Of a DNA stretch of 30,991 nt, positions 21,501 to 27,983 are shown in pieces. Location: assembly GCA_964629965.1 (NCBI GenBank), contig CAZVRZ010000063.1:1-30991 (forward strand), in the 5' to 3' direction. Under the pieces are notes generated by a model, which searched no databases, was not told where the DNA came from, and saw only the letters and a program-made list of their open reading frames with translations. Numbering within the stretch: position 1 is the stretch's first letter; each line of letters starts with the position of its first letter. The translations under genes and the position numbers were made by a program. Source of the stretch: CAZVRZ01 sp964629965. GTDB lineage: Bacteria; Chloroflexota; Anaerolineae; Anaerolineales; UBA4823.

Positions 21501-22404
21501 CAGCCGCGATGTCTACCAGGCGCAGTTCACACCGGCTGCCGCAGGCATTTACTACTATGCGGTGCGCTTCGATCCCAACTGGGGCGCTGCCAACCCGGCC
21601 GGCGGTTGGCATTACGGCGACCTGGACGGGGGCGCCTTCGAACAGGGCAAGGTGGGCGTGCTGCATGCCATCAGTTCAGCCAACACCCATCCGGTCACCT
21701 TCGTTTACCATGACCTGGAAGATGTGGTCTACTCAGGCGACACGGTCTACCTGGTGGGCAACTTCACCGGCAGCGGGTCGGACCAGGTGGCGATGACGCC
21801 CAATGGCGACGCCAGCGAATTCACCTTGACCCTCAACCTGTACGGTGGAACCTATGCATACTCCTACGCCATAGGCGTGGGCTCTAACACTTACTACACC
21901 TGGTTGGACTCCGGCACGCGTTCTATGACGGTGAGCGCCCCAGCCACGCGCCACGATTACCGCTCCATGCGGCCCGATAACGTGGTACTGGGCGGCCCGC
22001 TCTCGCTGGTGGTCTCGGTCGATCAAAGCACGGGTAATATCACCGGCAAGGTGCTGGTGAACGGCATGACCGAGCTGGCCGGCGTGGGCCGCGGCATGAA
22101 CGTTCAGGTGGGCTACGGCAGCGCCAGCGCCGACCCGGCCACCTGGACCTGGGTCGATATGACCTACAGCGGGCAGGATGGCAGCAGCGATGTCTTCAGC
22201 GGTTCTTTCACCCCCACCGCGGTGGGCACGTATCGCTATGTGATCCGTGTCAATGGCAATTGGGGCGTCGGCAACCCCAACAGCGCCTGGACGCTGGGCG
22301 ACAGCACGGGCGGCGACTTCGAAATGGGCAGCGCCGGGCTGCTGGTGGTGAACCCGGTGATCGTTTGGGATTATGCGGTGTATTTGCCTTTTGCTACCCG
22401 CTGA
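15502..22404 (+). CDS. Giant secreted protein: Fn3-like modules, beta-propeller, PKD, three CBM48-like repeats
   Basis: This encodes 2300 residues. GGAGGT sits five bases before the ATG. A signal peptide ends near AYA (residue 37). About six fibronectin-type modules (residues 40-655), each ending in a YYWRVR-like strand, precede a domain of unclear type. A propeller-like region follows (about 800-1070, repeats such as AWAVGQAGNIL, AWAVGDEGRLL, GFAVGDVGTI and GYAVGAGGVIL). Four more fibronectin-like modules (about 1090-1535) lead to a PKD domain (about 1537-1613, with YTWSFGDGG). Three ~225-residue repeats then each start with a glycogen-binding/CBM48-like motif (VYLAGSFNDWN, IYLAGDFNDWS, VYLVGNFTGSG). 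The tail is YAVYLPFATR. It probably binds polysaccharide or forms a surface layer or fibre; no catalytic domain is evident. Confidence 0.85.
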   Translation: MRSSYSRFVQRGVGLILLAAVLAGSLFAPGSVQRAYAIAAPELVSPAHDLETTIANYPPLGIPELKWNAVGEATSYQLQVSTNLGFSDIKVDVTTPNLSYTVPDANPFADREYFWRVRVVQPETSPYSPIWRFVVHWATATNKPALTAPANGATLSFFEQTTFSWQHVTGASHYRLEVAASQNGFDTPLNTYTTLTTTYQPTAKLANGSIYYWRVIPRNTAGRDGTPSEVRSFTVDYSFVPLLLEPPDDTYPVFTPSFRWTAVRGAQFYTLQYSTDPTMATNITEIVTRNTSFTPTDPLPNDVNYYWRVRAHSGASVSAWSTIWNFKKQWYIQPVLLTPPNNYQYDSFPFYSWTPVPGASRYKVEISGDVGFTNPRAFETANTFLTPGDFMGGGYWRVTPLDSASNRGKTSETWSNVASWSSVQQIYPLYYYTGTVITMMTPHEDRSAPLPIFQWHRMAEPQRYQIWPDFYRLEVSRDPLFNTIDWQVITENTSAAPTMENLFAPLPNTDYFWRVFLLDDARQQIGHPSEIWKTRIDLSKGLSPTVAAAAPALLRPEHGYEFVEATPLFEWKPVSGAASYEVQIGQEENFAAGYTVITDTVPYPAYAPSVSLAQRSLWHFGFGSFYWRVRALDPGGLPLAGGWSEIRRFQVGGQSQWTTARTPGSPENQLEIASDPLRDQADDNYDLNYLYAAQDAGRWYFSFSEQAGSQDMVYGLYLDQDHVDDSGGWYDPVGYSLTTTPGHRPEYAVYVNQVGGVFSAANVIIYSWNPTLDAWDPPKTLQDVGGGLSTSGSTDNLLSLALYPDGQAWAVGQAGNILHGQGNAWTLIDRLQGQSLYGVEFAGPNEAWAVGDEGRLLHYSGGAWSVDEQISKFRLRSISLADAQNGFAVGDVGTIVPYEDGVWGAAISVGQNDLYAVDAVNDPRTSQLYAVAVGSNGTVLRYINGVWSTLKTGDKTLRDVSVTDSLGAWAVAEGGQIYHWKNNNFVSQTILPGTPQFTTDLYGIAVYSDTTTVKGYAVGAGGVILKWNNGLQRWEIQPQSAPGTLYDAATSNNGTVFKAAGAGGVVYNLVSEVSQPTPVYPLVELAFPNTSIGMQDVEGSYAAVLFSLPVTVTGGLPYDTAPSDPQAGATGYLRFFATTSERLNQRTPPDTVVRNLTPLDPTTWPSVLPYFWDLPVQAPYADAFVKTYLDPGYTTPSNTEGISSAPEMSLVEDILGDNTYYWRVQSRYYPGTYIKGAWSQGSSFKRAGFVPQNLRESVTFATPTFSWSMVEGAEAYELQVDDDPSFGSPAVNIPTAQNSFTPTDMLRNGEYTWRVRALRYQGITNEWSAKRTFTLNLVMPQNLRHAPSGLPNRAPTLCWNPVIQSSAGQPVFAAFRYYVEVARDSTFSVIMDAVITEQACWTPTKGYEDGQYFWHVAVIDGSGNQGEFSPYVTFTKQYPLVTLVSPVDGSSGAGTPTFVWNAVNGAARYRLEVNTDVNWASDKRVEMIDTPNTRYTPLMTYPYGKTYYWRVAIIDQDGKPGPFNDAQVLITQPIAGLAAQSSSPTLLGNTTVFTATVTTGTVDQYTWSFGDGGTASGPTASHRYAAVGTYTAVVTATNSTQAVAAETTVVVYTSSATFVYHDAEDVVHSGEEVYLAGSFNDWNTSELHMTPNGDYSQFSVNVPLSGGVHQYRYVVKSGGDQWNWLNTAHRSMNMTGAITVDDYRTAGVAEARLNGPAALQIELGQGTGTITGTLSIDAVTNGSGAGRSIRAQLGFGTSTTPSNWTWLNAPYLGDSGGYDVFSGSFTPGAVGKYYYAFRYDANWGTGNSSAGWTYGDLNGGVTFDIANAGVADVLAYIYPVTFIYNDLEDVVVAGENIYLAGDFNDWSTALRMTPNEDYSIFQATVDLNRGTHAYWFVVKTGGSDNARWLNTELRSVDVAGTTSLNLYRRVTVGQALLAGPAAITITLGTSSGSILGQAYMQGVTEAAGGGRAVKAQLGYGSSTDPAAWTWKDMSYQGESSSRDVYQAQFTPAAAGIYYYAVRFDPNWGAANPAGGWHYGDLDGGAFEQGKVGVLHAISSANTHPVTFVYHDLEDVVYSGDTVYLVGNFTGSGSDQVAMTPNGDASEFTLTLNLYGGTYAYSYAIGVGSNTYYTWLDSGTRSMTVSAPATRHDYRSMRPDNVVLGGPLSLVVSVDQSTGNITGKVLVNGMTELAGVGRGMNVQVGYGSASADPATWTWVDMTYSGQDGSSDVFSGSFTPTAVGTYRYVIRVNGNWGVGNPNSAWTLGDSTGGDFEMGSAGLLVVNPVIVWDYAVYLPFATR
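20346..22340 (+). repeat. Three ~675-bp repeats encoding paired CBM48-like and beta-sandwich domains
   Basis: Units begin near 20346, 21019 and 21694. Each encodes (V/T)FxYxDxEDVVxxG, a glycogen-binding-like motif, then a second domain with LGYGSSTDPAAWTW-like and FTPxAxGxYYYxxRxxxNWG motifs. The third unit has lost the NDW aromatic of the first two (FTGSG instead of FNDWN), so its ligand binding may differ. Confidence 0.75.
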
Positions 22405-22422
22405 GAGCAACAAAGAGAGATG

Positions 22423-22460
22423 AGACTGCCCAGAAGGAAGCCTTTTGGGCAGTCTTTTTC
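22423..22460 (+). terminator. Rho-independent terminator of the 2300-residue protein gene
   Basis: AGACTGCCCA (22423-22432) pairs with TGGGCAGTCT (22446-22455), and an inner AAGG/CCTT extends the stem. TTTTT follows at 22455-22459. It separates the giant gene from rbsK. Confidence 0.9.
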
Positions 22461-22490
22461 CCTGGGATGGACCAGGAGTGAGGAGCTACT

Positions 22491-23417
22491 ATGTCTGCTG
22501 CAATCGCCGTGATCGGCAGTTCGAACATCGATTTGATCATGAAGATGGCGCGCCTGCCGCGGGTAGGCGAAACCGCCGGCGGGGCAACTTTCCTGCAGGC
22601 CTTTGGGGGCAAAGGCGCCAACCAGGCGATGGCGGCGGCGAAAGCCGGCGCGCAGGTGTTCTTCATCAACTGCGTGGGCGACGATGTGCACGGGCAGGCC
22701 ATTCGCCAAAACCTGCTCGCCGCGGGGATCAACGTGGAAGGTGTGTTCACTGCCGGTGAGGCGTCCAGCGGGGCGGCCTTGATCATGGCAGGCGAGTCTG
22801 GCCGGAACTACATTGCCGTGGCGCCGGGAGCCAACTACGAGCTGGCGGAGCAGCACATCGACCGGGCGCGCCCGTTGATCGCCCAGGCGGAGCTGGTTAT
22901 GCTGCAATTCGAGATCCCGCCGCAGACGTTGTACTACGCCATCGATACGGCGCGCTCCCTGGGCAAGAAGGTGATGTTCAACCTGGCGCCGGCCTTGCCT
23001 TTTGACGAGAGCTACCTGGCCAAGATAGACATCCTGGTGGTCAACGAGAACGAGGCCGAGGCCCTGTGCGGTTTCCCGGTCAACGAGAGCGCCGCGGCGC
23101 AGTACGCCGCCCGGGCTTTGTTGCAGCGCGGCCCGCATACCGTGATCCTGACGCTGGGGGAACAAGGCGCACTGGCCGCCCAAGGTGATGAGCTGCATTG
23201 GGTGAGCGCCTTCTGGGTGGAAGCCGTGGATACCACCGCGGCGGGCGATATCTTTTGCGGCAGCCTGGCGGCGGCGCTGATGGAAGGATGGGCGCTGCCG
23301 GAGGGGGTGCGCTTTGCCAGTGCGGCGGCGGCCATCTCGGTCACCCGCCTGGGCGCCCAGTCTTCGATCCCCACGCGGCAGGAGATCGAGCGCTTCATGA
23401 AGCGCGGCGATAGCTAG
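22491..23417 (+). CDS. rbsK: Ribokinase (PfkB family)
   Basis: This encodes 308 residues, the normal ribokinase length. AGGAG (22481-22485) sits five bases before the ATG. The N-terminal motif GSSNIDLIMKMARLPRVGET and GGKGANQAMAAAKAG are typical sugar-binding parts. The C-terminal PfkB signature DTTAAGDIFCG (residues 247-257) contains the anion hole and catalytic base Asp253, in the same DTTAAGD form as E. coli RbsK. It phosphorylates D-ribose (or a related pentose) to the 5-phosphate in the cytoplasm, feeding the pentose phosphate pathway. No ribose pyranase or isomerase gene adjoins it. The importer at 10198-15239 could supply its sugar, but that is inference. Confidence 0.93.
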   Translation: MSAAIAVIGSSNIDLIMKMARLPRVGETAGGATFLQAFGGKGANQAMAAAKAGAQVFFINCVGDDVHGQAIRQNLLAAGINVEGVFTAGEASSGAALIMAGESGRNYIAVAPGANYELAEQHIDRARPLIAQAELVMLQFEIPPQTLYYAIDTARSLGKKVMFNLAPALPFDESYLAKIDILVVNENEAEALCGFPVNESAAAQYAARALLQRGPHTVILTLGEQGALAAQGDELHWVSAFWVEAVDTTAAGDIFCGSLAAALMEGWALPEGVRFASAAAAISVTRLGAQSSIPTRQEIERFMKRGDS

Positions 23418-23451
23418 CAGCGACCCTTTCCGTGATGTTTATTCGACTAAT

Positions 23452-23570
23452 ATAATGAAATAGATACGCTGTTGAGCCAAATGGCCAACTTACCAGGGGG
23501 TAGCAACGCTCAACAGCAAATTGGGCGAAACGCCGCCGGCAATGCGGGGAGCAGGCCGGCGGCGTTTGTT
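23452..23570 (+). ncRNA. Possible small RNA between rbsK and the HAD gene
   Basis: A perfect TATAAT (23452-23457) lacks a good -35. It is followed by a 10-bp inverted repeat GCTGTTGAGC / GCTCAACAGC (23468-23477, 23508-23517) and then a terminator hairpin. A transcript of roughly 105 nt from about 23464 would have two stem-loops. This is a weak structural guess; the same elements could simply be the rbsK 3' end. Confidence 0.2.
23528..23570. terminator. Bidirectional terminator between rbsK and the HAD gene
   Basis: AAACGCCGCCGGC (23528-23540) pairs perfectly with GCCGGCGGCGTTT (23555-23567), with GTTTG after it on the plus strand and TTT plus CGCCC on the minus side. It lies between two converging genes. 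Confidence 0.75.
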
Positions 23571-23574
23571 TGAT

Positions 23575-24222
23575 TCAGGATAGGCGCTGTGGCGAGAGGT
23601 TGGTGAAGTCGGGCCAGGCAGCCAGCACGTTCTCCAAGTCGCACACTTCTTCGGGGGCCAGCATGGTGGTCAAGACCACGGTTTTCATGCAGGCGCGCCG
23701 GGCGGCTTCGATGCCGCCGGGCGAATCCTCGAACACCAGGCATTTGTGCGGCTCCACTTGCAGGCCGCCGGCGGCGGTCAGGAAGATTTCGGGGTCGGGC
23801 TTGCCGCGCCGGATGTCGTTGGCGGTGACGATGGCATCGAAATAGTGCCACAGGTCGAGTGCGTCCATGATGTAGCGCACGTTTTCCACCGGGGCAGCGG
23901 TGGCCAACGCCAGGCGAATGCCGGATTGGCGAGCAGACTGCATGAATTCCAGCAGGCCGGGCATGGGGGCCGGGTAGTACTTCTGGCGGTAGACTTCTTC
24001 TTTGTGAACGGCGAAGCGCAGTTGTTCTTCCGGGTTGAGCAGGTGCCCCAGGTAGCGCTGGATGATCTCGGCGCTGGTCATGCCGGAGGTGTGCAGGTGA
24101 AAAGTTTGCGGATCCACCTGTGCTCCGGAGGCCAGCAGCAGATCGACCCAGATCTGGTTATGGACGCTCATATCGTCGATCATGGTGCCGTCCATGTCAA
24201 AAATGAAGGCTTCAAAGCTCAT
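23575..24222 (-). CDS. HAD-superfamily hydrolase / beta-phosphoglucomutase-like
   Basis: This encodes 215 residues. Motif I is FDMDGTMID (nucleophile Asp9, acid/base Asp11). The helical cap follows, then the motif II/III region with LALATAA (Thr) and RRGKPDPEIFL (Lys), then motif IV FEDSPGGIEAA. This order and length match the GmhB/PGM-B subgroup that acts on small phosphorylated sugars such as glucose-1-phosphate isomers or 2-deoxyglucose-6-phosphate. The exact substrate cannot be read. It starts three bases after the stop of the acetyltransferase gene and is surely co-transcribed with it. Confidence 0.88.
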   Translation of the reverse strand: MSFEAFIFDMDGTMIDDMSVHNQIWVDLLLASGAQVDPQTFHLHTSGMTSAEIIQRYLGHLLNPEEQLRFAVHKEEVYRQKYYPAPMPGLLEFMQSARQSGIRLALATAAPVENVRYIMDALDLWHYFDAIVTANDIRRGKPDPEIFLTAAGGLQVEPHKCLVFEDSPGGIEAARRACMKTVVLTTMLAPEEVCDLENVLAAWPDFTNLSPQRLS

Positions 24223-24225
24223 AGG

Positions 24226-24687
24226 TTATGACTGAAGCTCCATGCGGTAAACGTTGGTCTCGCGGCGCTGGAAGCCCAGGCGCTGGTAGAGCAGGTTGGC
24301 GACCACTCGCTGGGGATTGCAGGTCAGCCCCAGGTCTTTCAGGTTGAGGTGCCGGGCCTGGGCGATCAGGTGGTTCATCAGCTCGATGCTGATGTTGCGG
24401 CCGCGGTAGTTCTCGTCCACGACCACGTCCTCGATGTGCCCGTGCTTGCCGTTCGGCGAAAAATAGCACACCAGGCAGGCCATGCCGATCACTTTGCCGC
24501 CCTGTTCCTTATCACGCGCAAAGATCAGGTGGCTGAAGCGGATCACCTGTTCCAGGTCCTGGCGGGTGAGGCTGCGCGGCCTGGCCGTGAGCTGGGGCAT
24601 GAGGGCGTTGACCTGGTCGATGTCGCTGTCCAGGAGCAGTTTCTTCATGCTGATGAACTGGTATTCGATCGCAGATGGTTTGGTCAT
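24226..24687 (-). CDS. GNAT-family N-acetyltransferase
   Basis: This encodes 153 residues. AAGGAG (24693-24698, minus strand) lies five bases before the ATG. The fold signature is clear: strand IEDVVVDENYRGRNIS (residues 85-100) with the acetyl-CoA pyrophosphate loop, then a helix, and a C-terminal LYQRLGF motif. This layout is like the glucosamine-6-phosphate N-acetyltransferase (GNA1)-like branch as well as many generic GNATs. A sugar-phosphate substrate would suit its partner HAD gene but is speculative. A minus-strand TATAGT at 24713-24718 may be its -10 box. Confidence 0.85.
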   Translation of the reverse strand: MTKPSAIEYQFISMKKLLLDSDIDQVNALMPQLTARPRSLTRQDLEQVIRFSHLIFARDKEQGGKVIGMACLVCYFSPNGKHGHIEDVVVDENYRGRNISIELMNHLIAQARHLNLKDLGLTCNPQRVVANLLYQRLGFQRRETNVYRMELQS

Positions 24688-24784
24688 ATGATCTCCTTGA
24701 TTTTCGCTGGTAACTATACCCCAAAAAGTGTTAAACTAGGTTAAGCTTTTAGTGAGATATTTGAGCTGCGAGAGGCAGAACCTT

Positions 24785-26407
24785 ATGAAACTGGTGAGCG
24801 TAAAGGAAATGCAAGCGATTGAGGCCGAGGCGGACGCCAACGGCCTGAGCTACGATTTGATGATGCACAATGCCGGCTGCAGCCTGGCGCGGCACGTGCA
24901 CGCCCTGTATGCAGAGGTCACGAACAAAACCGTCCTGGCGCTGGTCGGCTCGGGCAACAACGGCGGCGATGCCTTGGTGGCGCTGGCCGAGTTGCTGCGA
25001 TTGGGCTGGCAGGCGGCGGCCTACATCGTGCGGGCGCGCCCGGAGAACGACATCCTGACCGAGCAGGTGCGCAGCGCAGGCGGGGCGGTGCACCTGCTGG
25101 CGGACGACCGGGGCTTCGAGCAGCTCGGCGCGCTGCTGCGCTCCAACCAGGTCTTGCTGGATGGTGTGCTGGGCACGGGAGTGCGCCTGCCTTTGAAAGC
25201 CGAGATCGCCGACCTGTTCTTGTTCGGGCGCGACGCCCGGCTGGCGCTCAACCACAGGCTGCACATCGTGGCGGTGGACTGCCCTTCGGGGGTGGACTGT
25301 GACAGCGGCGAGGCGGCTGCCGAGTGCCTGCCGGCAGAAGTGACGGTGACGATGGCGGCGGTGAAACAGGGCCTGCTCAAGCTGCCCGCGGCAGGCCTGG
25401 TAGGCGAGCTGCTGCTGGGGCGCATCGGCCCGCTGGACGAGCTGCACGCCTGGAAGGCGATCAGCCGGCAGGTGATCGACCGCGAGTGGGTGCGGTCTGT
25501 GCTGCCTGCCCGCCCGCTGGACAGCCACAAGGGCACGTTTGGCGCAGCTCTGATCGTGGCCGGCTCGGTCAATTACATCGGAGCGGCGCTGCTGGCCGGG
25601 CAGGCGGCTTATCGCAGCGGGGCGGGCCTGGTGACCATGGGCGTGCCGGAACCGCTGTACGCCATCCTGGCGGGCCAGTTTCCCGAAGCCACCTGGCTGC
25701 TTTTGCCGGAGGCGATGGGCGTGTTGGCGGCGCCGGCGGCGGCGGTGGTGCAACACAACCTGAGCCGGGCCACGGCGCTGCTGGTGGGGCCGGGTTTTGG
25801 GATGGAAGACACGACGCGCGATTTCATCGAGCGCCTGCTGACGAAAAGCGCGGCGAAGAACCCCACGCTGGGCTTTGCGCCGCAGAGGACTGCCAAGCCC
25901 GAGCTTTACCCCGGCCTGCCGCCGCTGGTGGTGGATGCCGATGGCTTGAAACTGCTGAGCCGCATAAAGGATTGGCCGCAGCGCCTGCCCGCAGAGACCA
26001 TCTTGACGCCGCACCCCGGCGAAATGGCAGCCCTGACGGGCTTGCCGAAGGACGAACTGCTGCTGGACAGGCCGGCGATCGCTGAGCGCTTTGCGCGTCA
26101 ATGGGGGCACGTGGTGGTTTTCAAGGGCGCCTTCACCGTGATCGCTGCACCGGATGGGACGCTGGGCGTCATCCCGGTTGCTACCCCGGCGCTGGCGCGG
26201 GCCGGCACGGGCGATGTGCTGGCAGGGATCATCACCGGGCTGCGCGCCCAGGGCCTGGACGCCTTCCAGGCGGCGGCAGCCGGAGCCTGGATCCACGGGC
26301 GCGCCGGGCTGGCTGCGGCGCGCAAGCTGGGCAGCACGGCCTCGGTCTTGGCGGGCGATGTGCTGATGGCAATACCGGCGGTGATGGCGGAACTAGAAAC
26401 TCTTTAG
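24785..26407 (+). CDS. nnrDE: Bifunctional NAD(P)H-hydrate epimerase / ADP-dependent dehydratase
   Basis: This encodes 540 residues. I choose the ATG at 24785 (GAGAGG upstream, typical MKLVSVKEMQAIE start); an in-frame GTG at 24752 adds 11 atypical residues. The N-terminal half is the YjeF_N epimerase with VGSGNNGGDALVAL (about residues 54-67) and VDCPSGVDCDSGE near the potassium site. The C-terminal half is the YjeF_C/carbohydrate-kinase-like dehydratase, starting at SHKGTFGAALIVAGS, with VGPGFGMEDT, VVDADGL, TPHPGEMAALTG and ARAGTGDVLAGI (about 470-481). The protein restores damaged NADH and NADPH hydrates in the cytoplasm. Both halves look intact. Its stop overlaps the stop of the convergent methyltransferase gene. 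Confidence 0.95.
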   Translation: MKLVSVKEMQAIEAEADANGLSYDLMMHNAGCSLARHVHALYAEVTNKTVLALVGSGNNGGDALVALAELLRLGWQAAAYIVRARPENDILTEQVRSAGGAVHLLADDRGFEQLGALLRSNQVLLDGVLGTGVRLPLKAEIADLFLFGRDARLALNHRLHIVAVDCPSGVDCDSGEAAAECLPAEVTVTMAAVKQGLLKLPAAGLVGELLLGRIGPLDELHAWKAISRQVIDREWVRSVLPARPLDSHKGTFGAALIVAGSVNYIGAALLAGQAAYRSGAGLVTMGVPEPLYAILAGQFPEATWLLLPEAMGVLAAPAAAVVQHNLSRATALLVGPGFGMEDTTRDFIERLLTKSAAKNPTLGFAPQRTAKPELYPGLPPLVVDADGLKLLSRIKDWPQRLPAETILTPHPGEMAALTGLPKDELLLDRPAIAERFARQWGHVVVFKGAFTVIAAPDGTLGVIPVATPALARAGTGDVLAGIITGLRAQGLDAFQAAAAGAWIHGRAGLAAARKLGSTASVLAGDVLMAIPAVMAELETL

Positions 26408-27153
26408 ACAAAACCGATGGCGTAGAAGGTGGGCACAAACAACAGGCGTTCGCCCCGCCGCAGAGCGTCCTGCTCCAAGCGGCGCAGGCGCTGGACTTCG
26501 CCGGGGGCCGGCGGCTGCGGCAAGAAGCGCAGGTCGTCTTCGAGCACCTGCCATTCGAGCACATCCGCAGCTTGCATGTCGCTGGACCACTGCCCACCTA
26601 AAAGACCCGTTTCCACCCTCTCCAGCCCGGCCGCGGCGAACAGGCCGCGCAGCTTGCGGCCGATCTCGGGATCGGCTGATTGGGCGCGCAGCGACTGCGC
26701 CTGCCAGGCGCCGACCTGGGCAAGCTCGCTGGGATAATCGATGCGCCCGCCGTAATCGGGTTCGGCCAGTGCCAGCAGCGCCCCGCCGGGGCGGGTGATG
26801 CGCTTCATCTCCTGCAAAACCTGCAAGGGCGATCTCACCCACAGCAAGACGAAATGGCAAAAAACAGCCTCGAAACAGCCGTCCGGGTAGGGCAGGTGGG
26901 CGGCGTCGGCCTGCGTATAGTGCGCCTGGGCGGCGTGGCGGCGGGCCTCGGCGAGGTGTTCCCGATTCAGATCGAGGCCGTGAGCCTGGGCGGAGGTGTG
27001 GAGCGGCAGATCGAGCAGCAGCGCGCCCGTGCCGCAGCCCACATCCAACACCCGGCGCGCCTGGGCAAGACCAGCTTTATTGTACAGGTACTGCCGGATC
27101 CCGCCGGTCCAGCCGGCTTGCTGCAGGTAGCGGGCGTGCCAATCCATGCTCAC
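26404..27153 (-). CDS. Class I SAM-dependent methyltransferase
   Basis: This encodes 249 residues. Motif I is RVLDVGCGTGALLLDLP (residues 34-50), followed by GLDLNREHLAEAR, YTQADAAHLPYPDGCFEAVFCHFVLLWV and ITRPGGALLALAEPDYGG, the usual order of UbiE/Methyltransf_11 enzymes. The C-terminal ~80 residues, which would choose the substrate, are not recognised. The ATG overlaps the stop of the upstream gene (ATGA), so it is the last gene of a coupled operon. No terminator is evident at its end, where it meets nnrDE tail to tail with shared stop-codon bases. The substrate is unknown. Confidence 0.88.
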   Translation of the reverse strand: MSMDWHARYLQQAGWTGGIRQYLYNKAGLAQARRVLDVGCGTGALLLDLPLHTSAQAHGLDLNREHLAEARRHAAQAHYTQADAAHLPYPDGCFEAVFCHFVLLWVRSPLQVLQEMKRITRPGGALLALAEPDYGGRIDYPSELAQVGAWQAQSLRAQSADPEIGRKLRGLFAAAGLERVETGLLGGQWSSDMQAADVLEWQVLEDDLRFLPQPPAPGEVQRLRRLEQDALRRGERLLFVPTFYAIGFV

Positions 27154-27983
27154 TCCTCCAACTCCACCGGCAGCCCGAAGCTCAGGTCCAGCAGGCCGCG
27201 CGGGCCCTTCGTTCCTCGGGGCAGGCCCTTCAGAACAGAGCTAAATTTTTCTGCGGTCCAGATTTTGGCCAGGGAATCGGGCGGCAGCGGGTGGCGGTAT
27301 TGTCCGGTCGACAGCAGGTAGTGGATCGTGTTCCAGATGGGCGGGTTGTTTCTTTGGCCGCGCAAAAATGCCAGGATGGCCTGCAGCACTTCCTGGTTCC
27401 TCCAGGCGATGGCTTGCTCGTCTCGCTCCCGGTGCGGAGCGAAGTGAATGCCGCAGGTTTTGTTCTCGCCGTTCAGGATTTCAAAGATCAGGTGATCGCC
27501 AGGAGCGGCCGCCTGGCTCTCCAGCCAGCGCCAGAAGGCGCCGGGCAGCCTGGCGCCCCAACTGGCGGCGTGGTGATGCTGCAAAGGCAGCTCCAGCAGC
27601 GTGCCGTCGGGCAGCAGCAGCTCGAGCGGAGAGAGATCGCGGCGCAGGCGTTGTTCAAAGAATGTTGGAAAGAGGGCGCCCCGCAACTCTTCGGTGTAGA
27701 AGAGAAAGCCCTCTGTCAATTCACTTTCCGTTAGTGTGTGGCGCAAGACCGAGCCGCTGACCAGGCGCGGCATCCAGCCGTAACGCCTGGGCGTCGCATC
27801 GACCGCCACGGCCACCAGGCGGCTCTGGGCGATAGCGTGCCGCACCGTGCGCCGAGGATCCTTGCGCAGGTCGGGCAGGCTGAAAAGGATCTTTTCTAAA
27901 ATTTCGTCGAAGGATAAGGGCTGGGGCGACGAACGCACCACCTCCAGGGTCAGCTCGGTGATATTGGGCTGGCCTTGGTTCAC
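27150..27983 (-). CDS. Uncharacterised 277-residue protein in the radical SAM operon
   Basis: The GTG at 27983 overlaps the stop of the preceding gene (GTGA), giving 277 residues; an open frame reaching 28178 lies inside that gene and its extra residues are low-complexity Arg/Gly/Ala, so it is rejected as the start. Residues about 8-85 look like a winged-helix fold (TELTLEVVRS, SFDEILEKILFSLPDL, then RRTVRHAIAQSRLV), similar to HARE-type helix-turn-helix domains. Residues about 125-200 look like a small beta-barrel (LLLPDGTLLELPL, then GAFWRWLESQ and PGDHLIFEILNGENKTCGIHF), faintly reminiscent of B3-like barrels. Family membership is a guess and I do not assign a function. It is coupled on both sides by 4-bp overlaps. 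Confidence 0.8.
   Translation of the reverse strand: MNQGQPNITELTLEVVRSSPQPLSFDEILEKILFSLPDLRKDPRRTVRHAIAQSRLVAVAVDATPRRYGWMPRLVSGSVLRHTLTESELTEGFLFYTEELRGALFPTFFEQRLRRDLSPLELLLPDGTLLELPLQHHHAASWGARLPGAFWRWLESQAAAPGDHLIFEILNGENKTCGIHFAPHRERDEQAIAWRNQEVLQAILAFLRGQRNNPPIWNTIHYLLSTGQYRHPLPPDSLAKIWTAEKFSSVLKGLPRGTKGPRGLLDLSFGLPVELEE

Noticed and set aside
24749..26296. 515-residue open frame on the minus strand
   Set aside because: It is a shadow of nnrDE, which shows complete family motifs on the plus strand.
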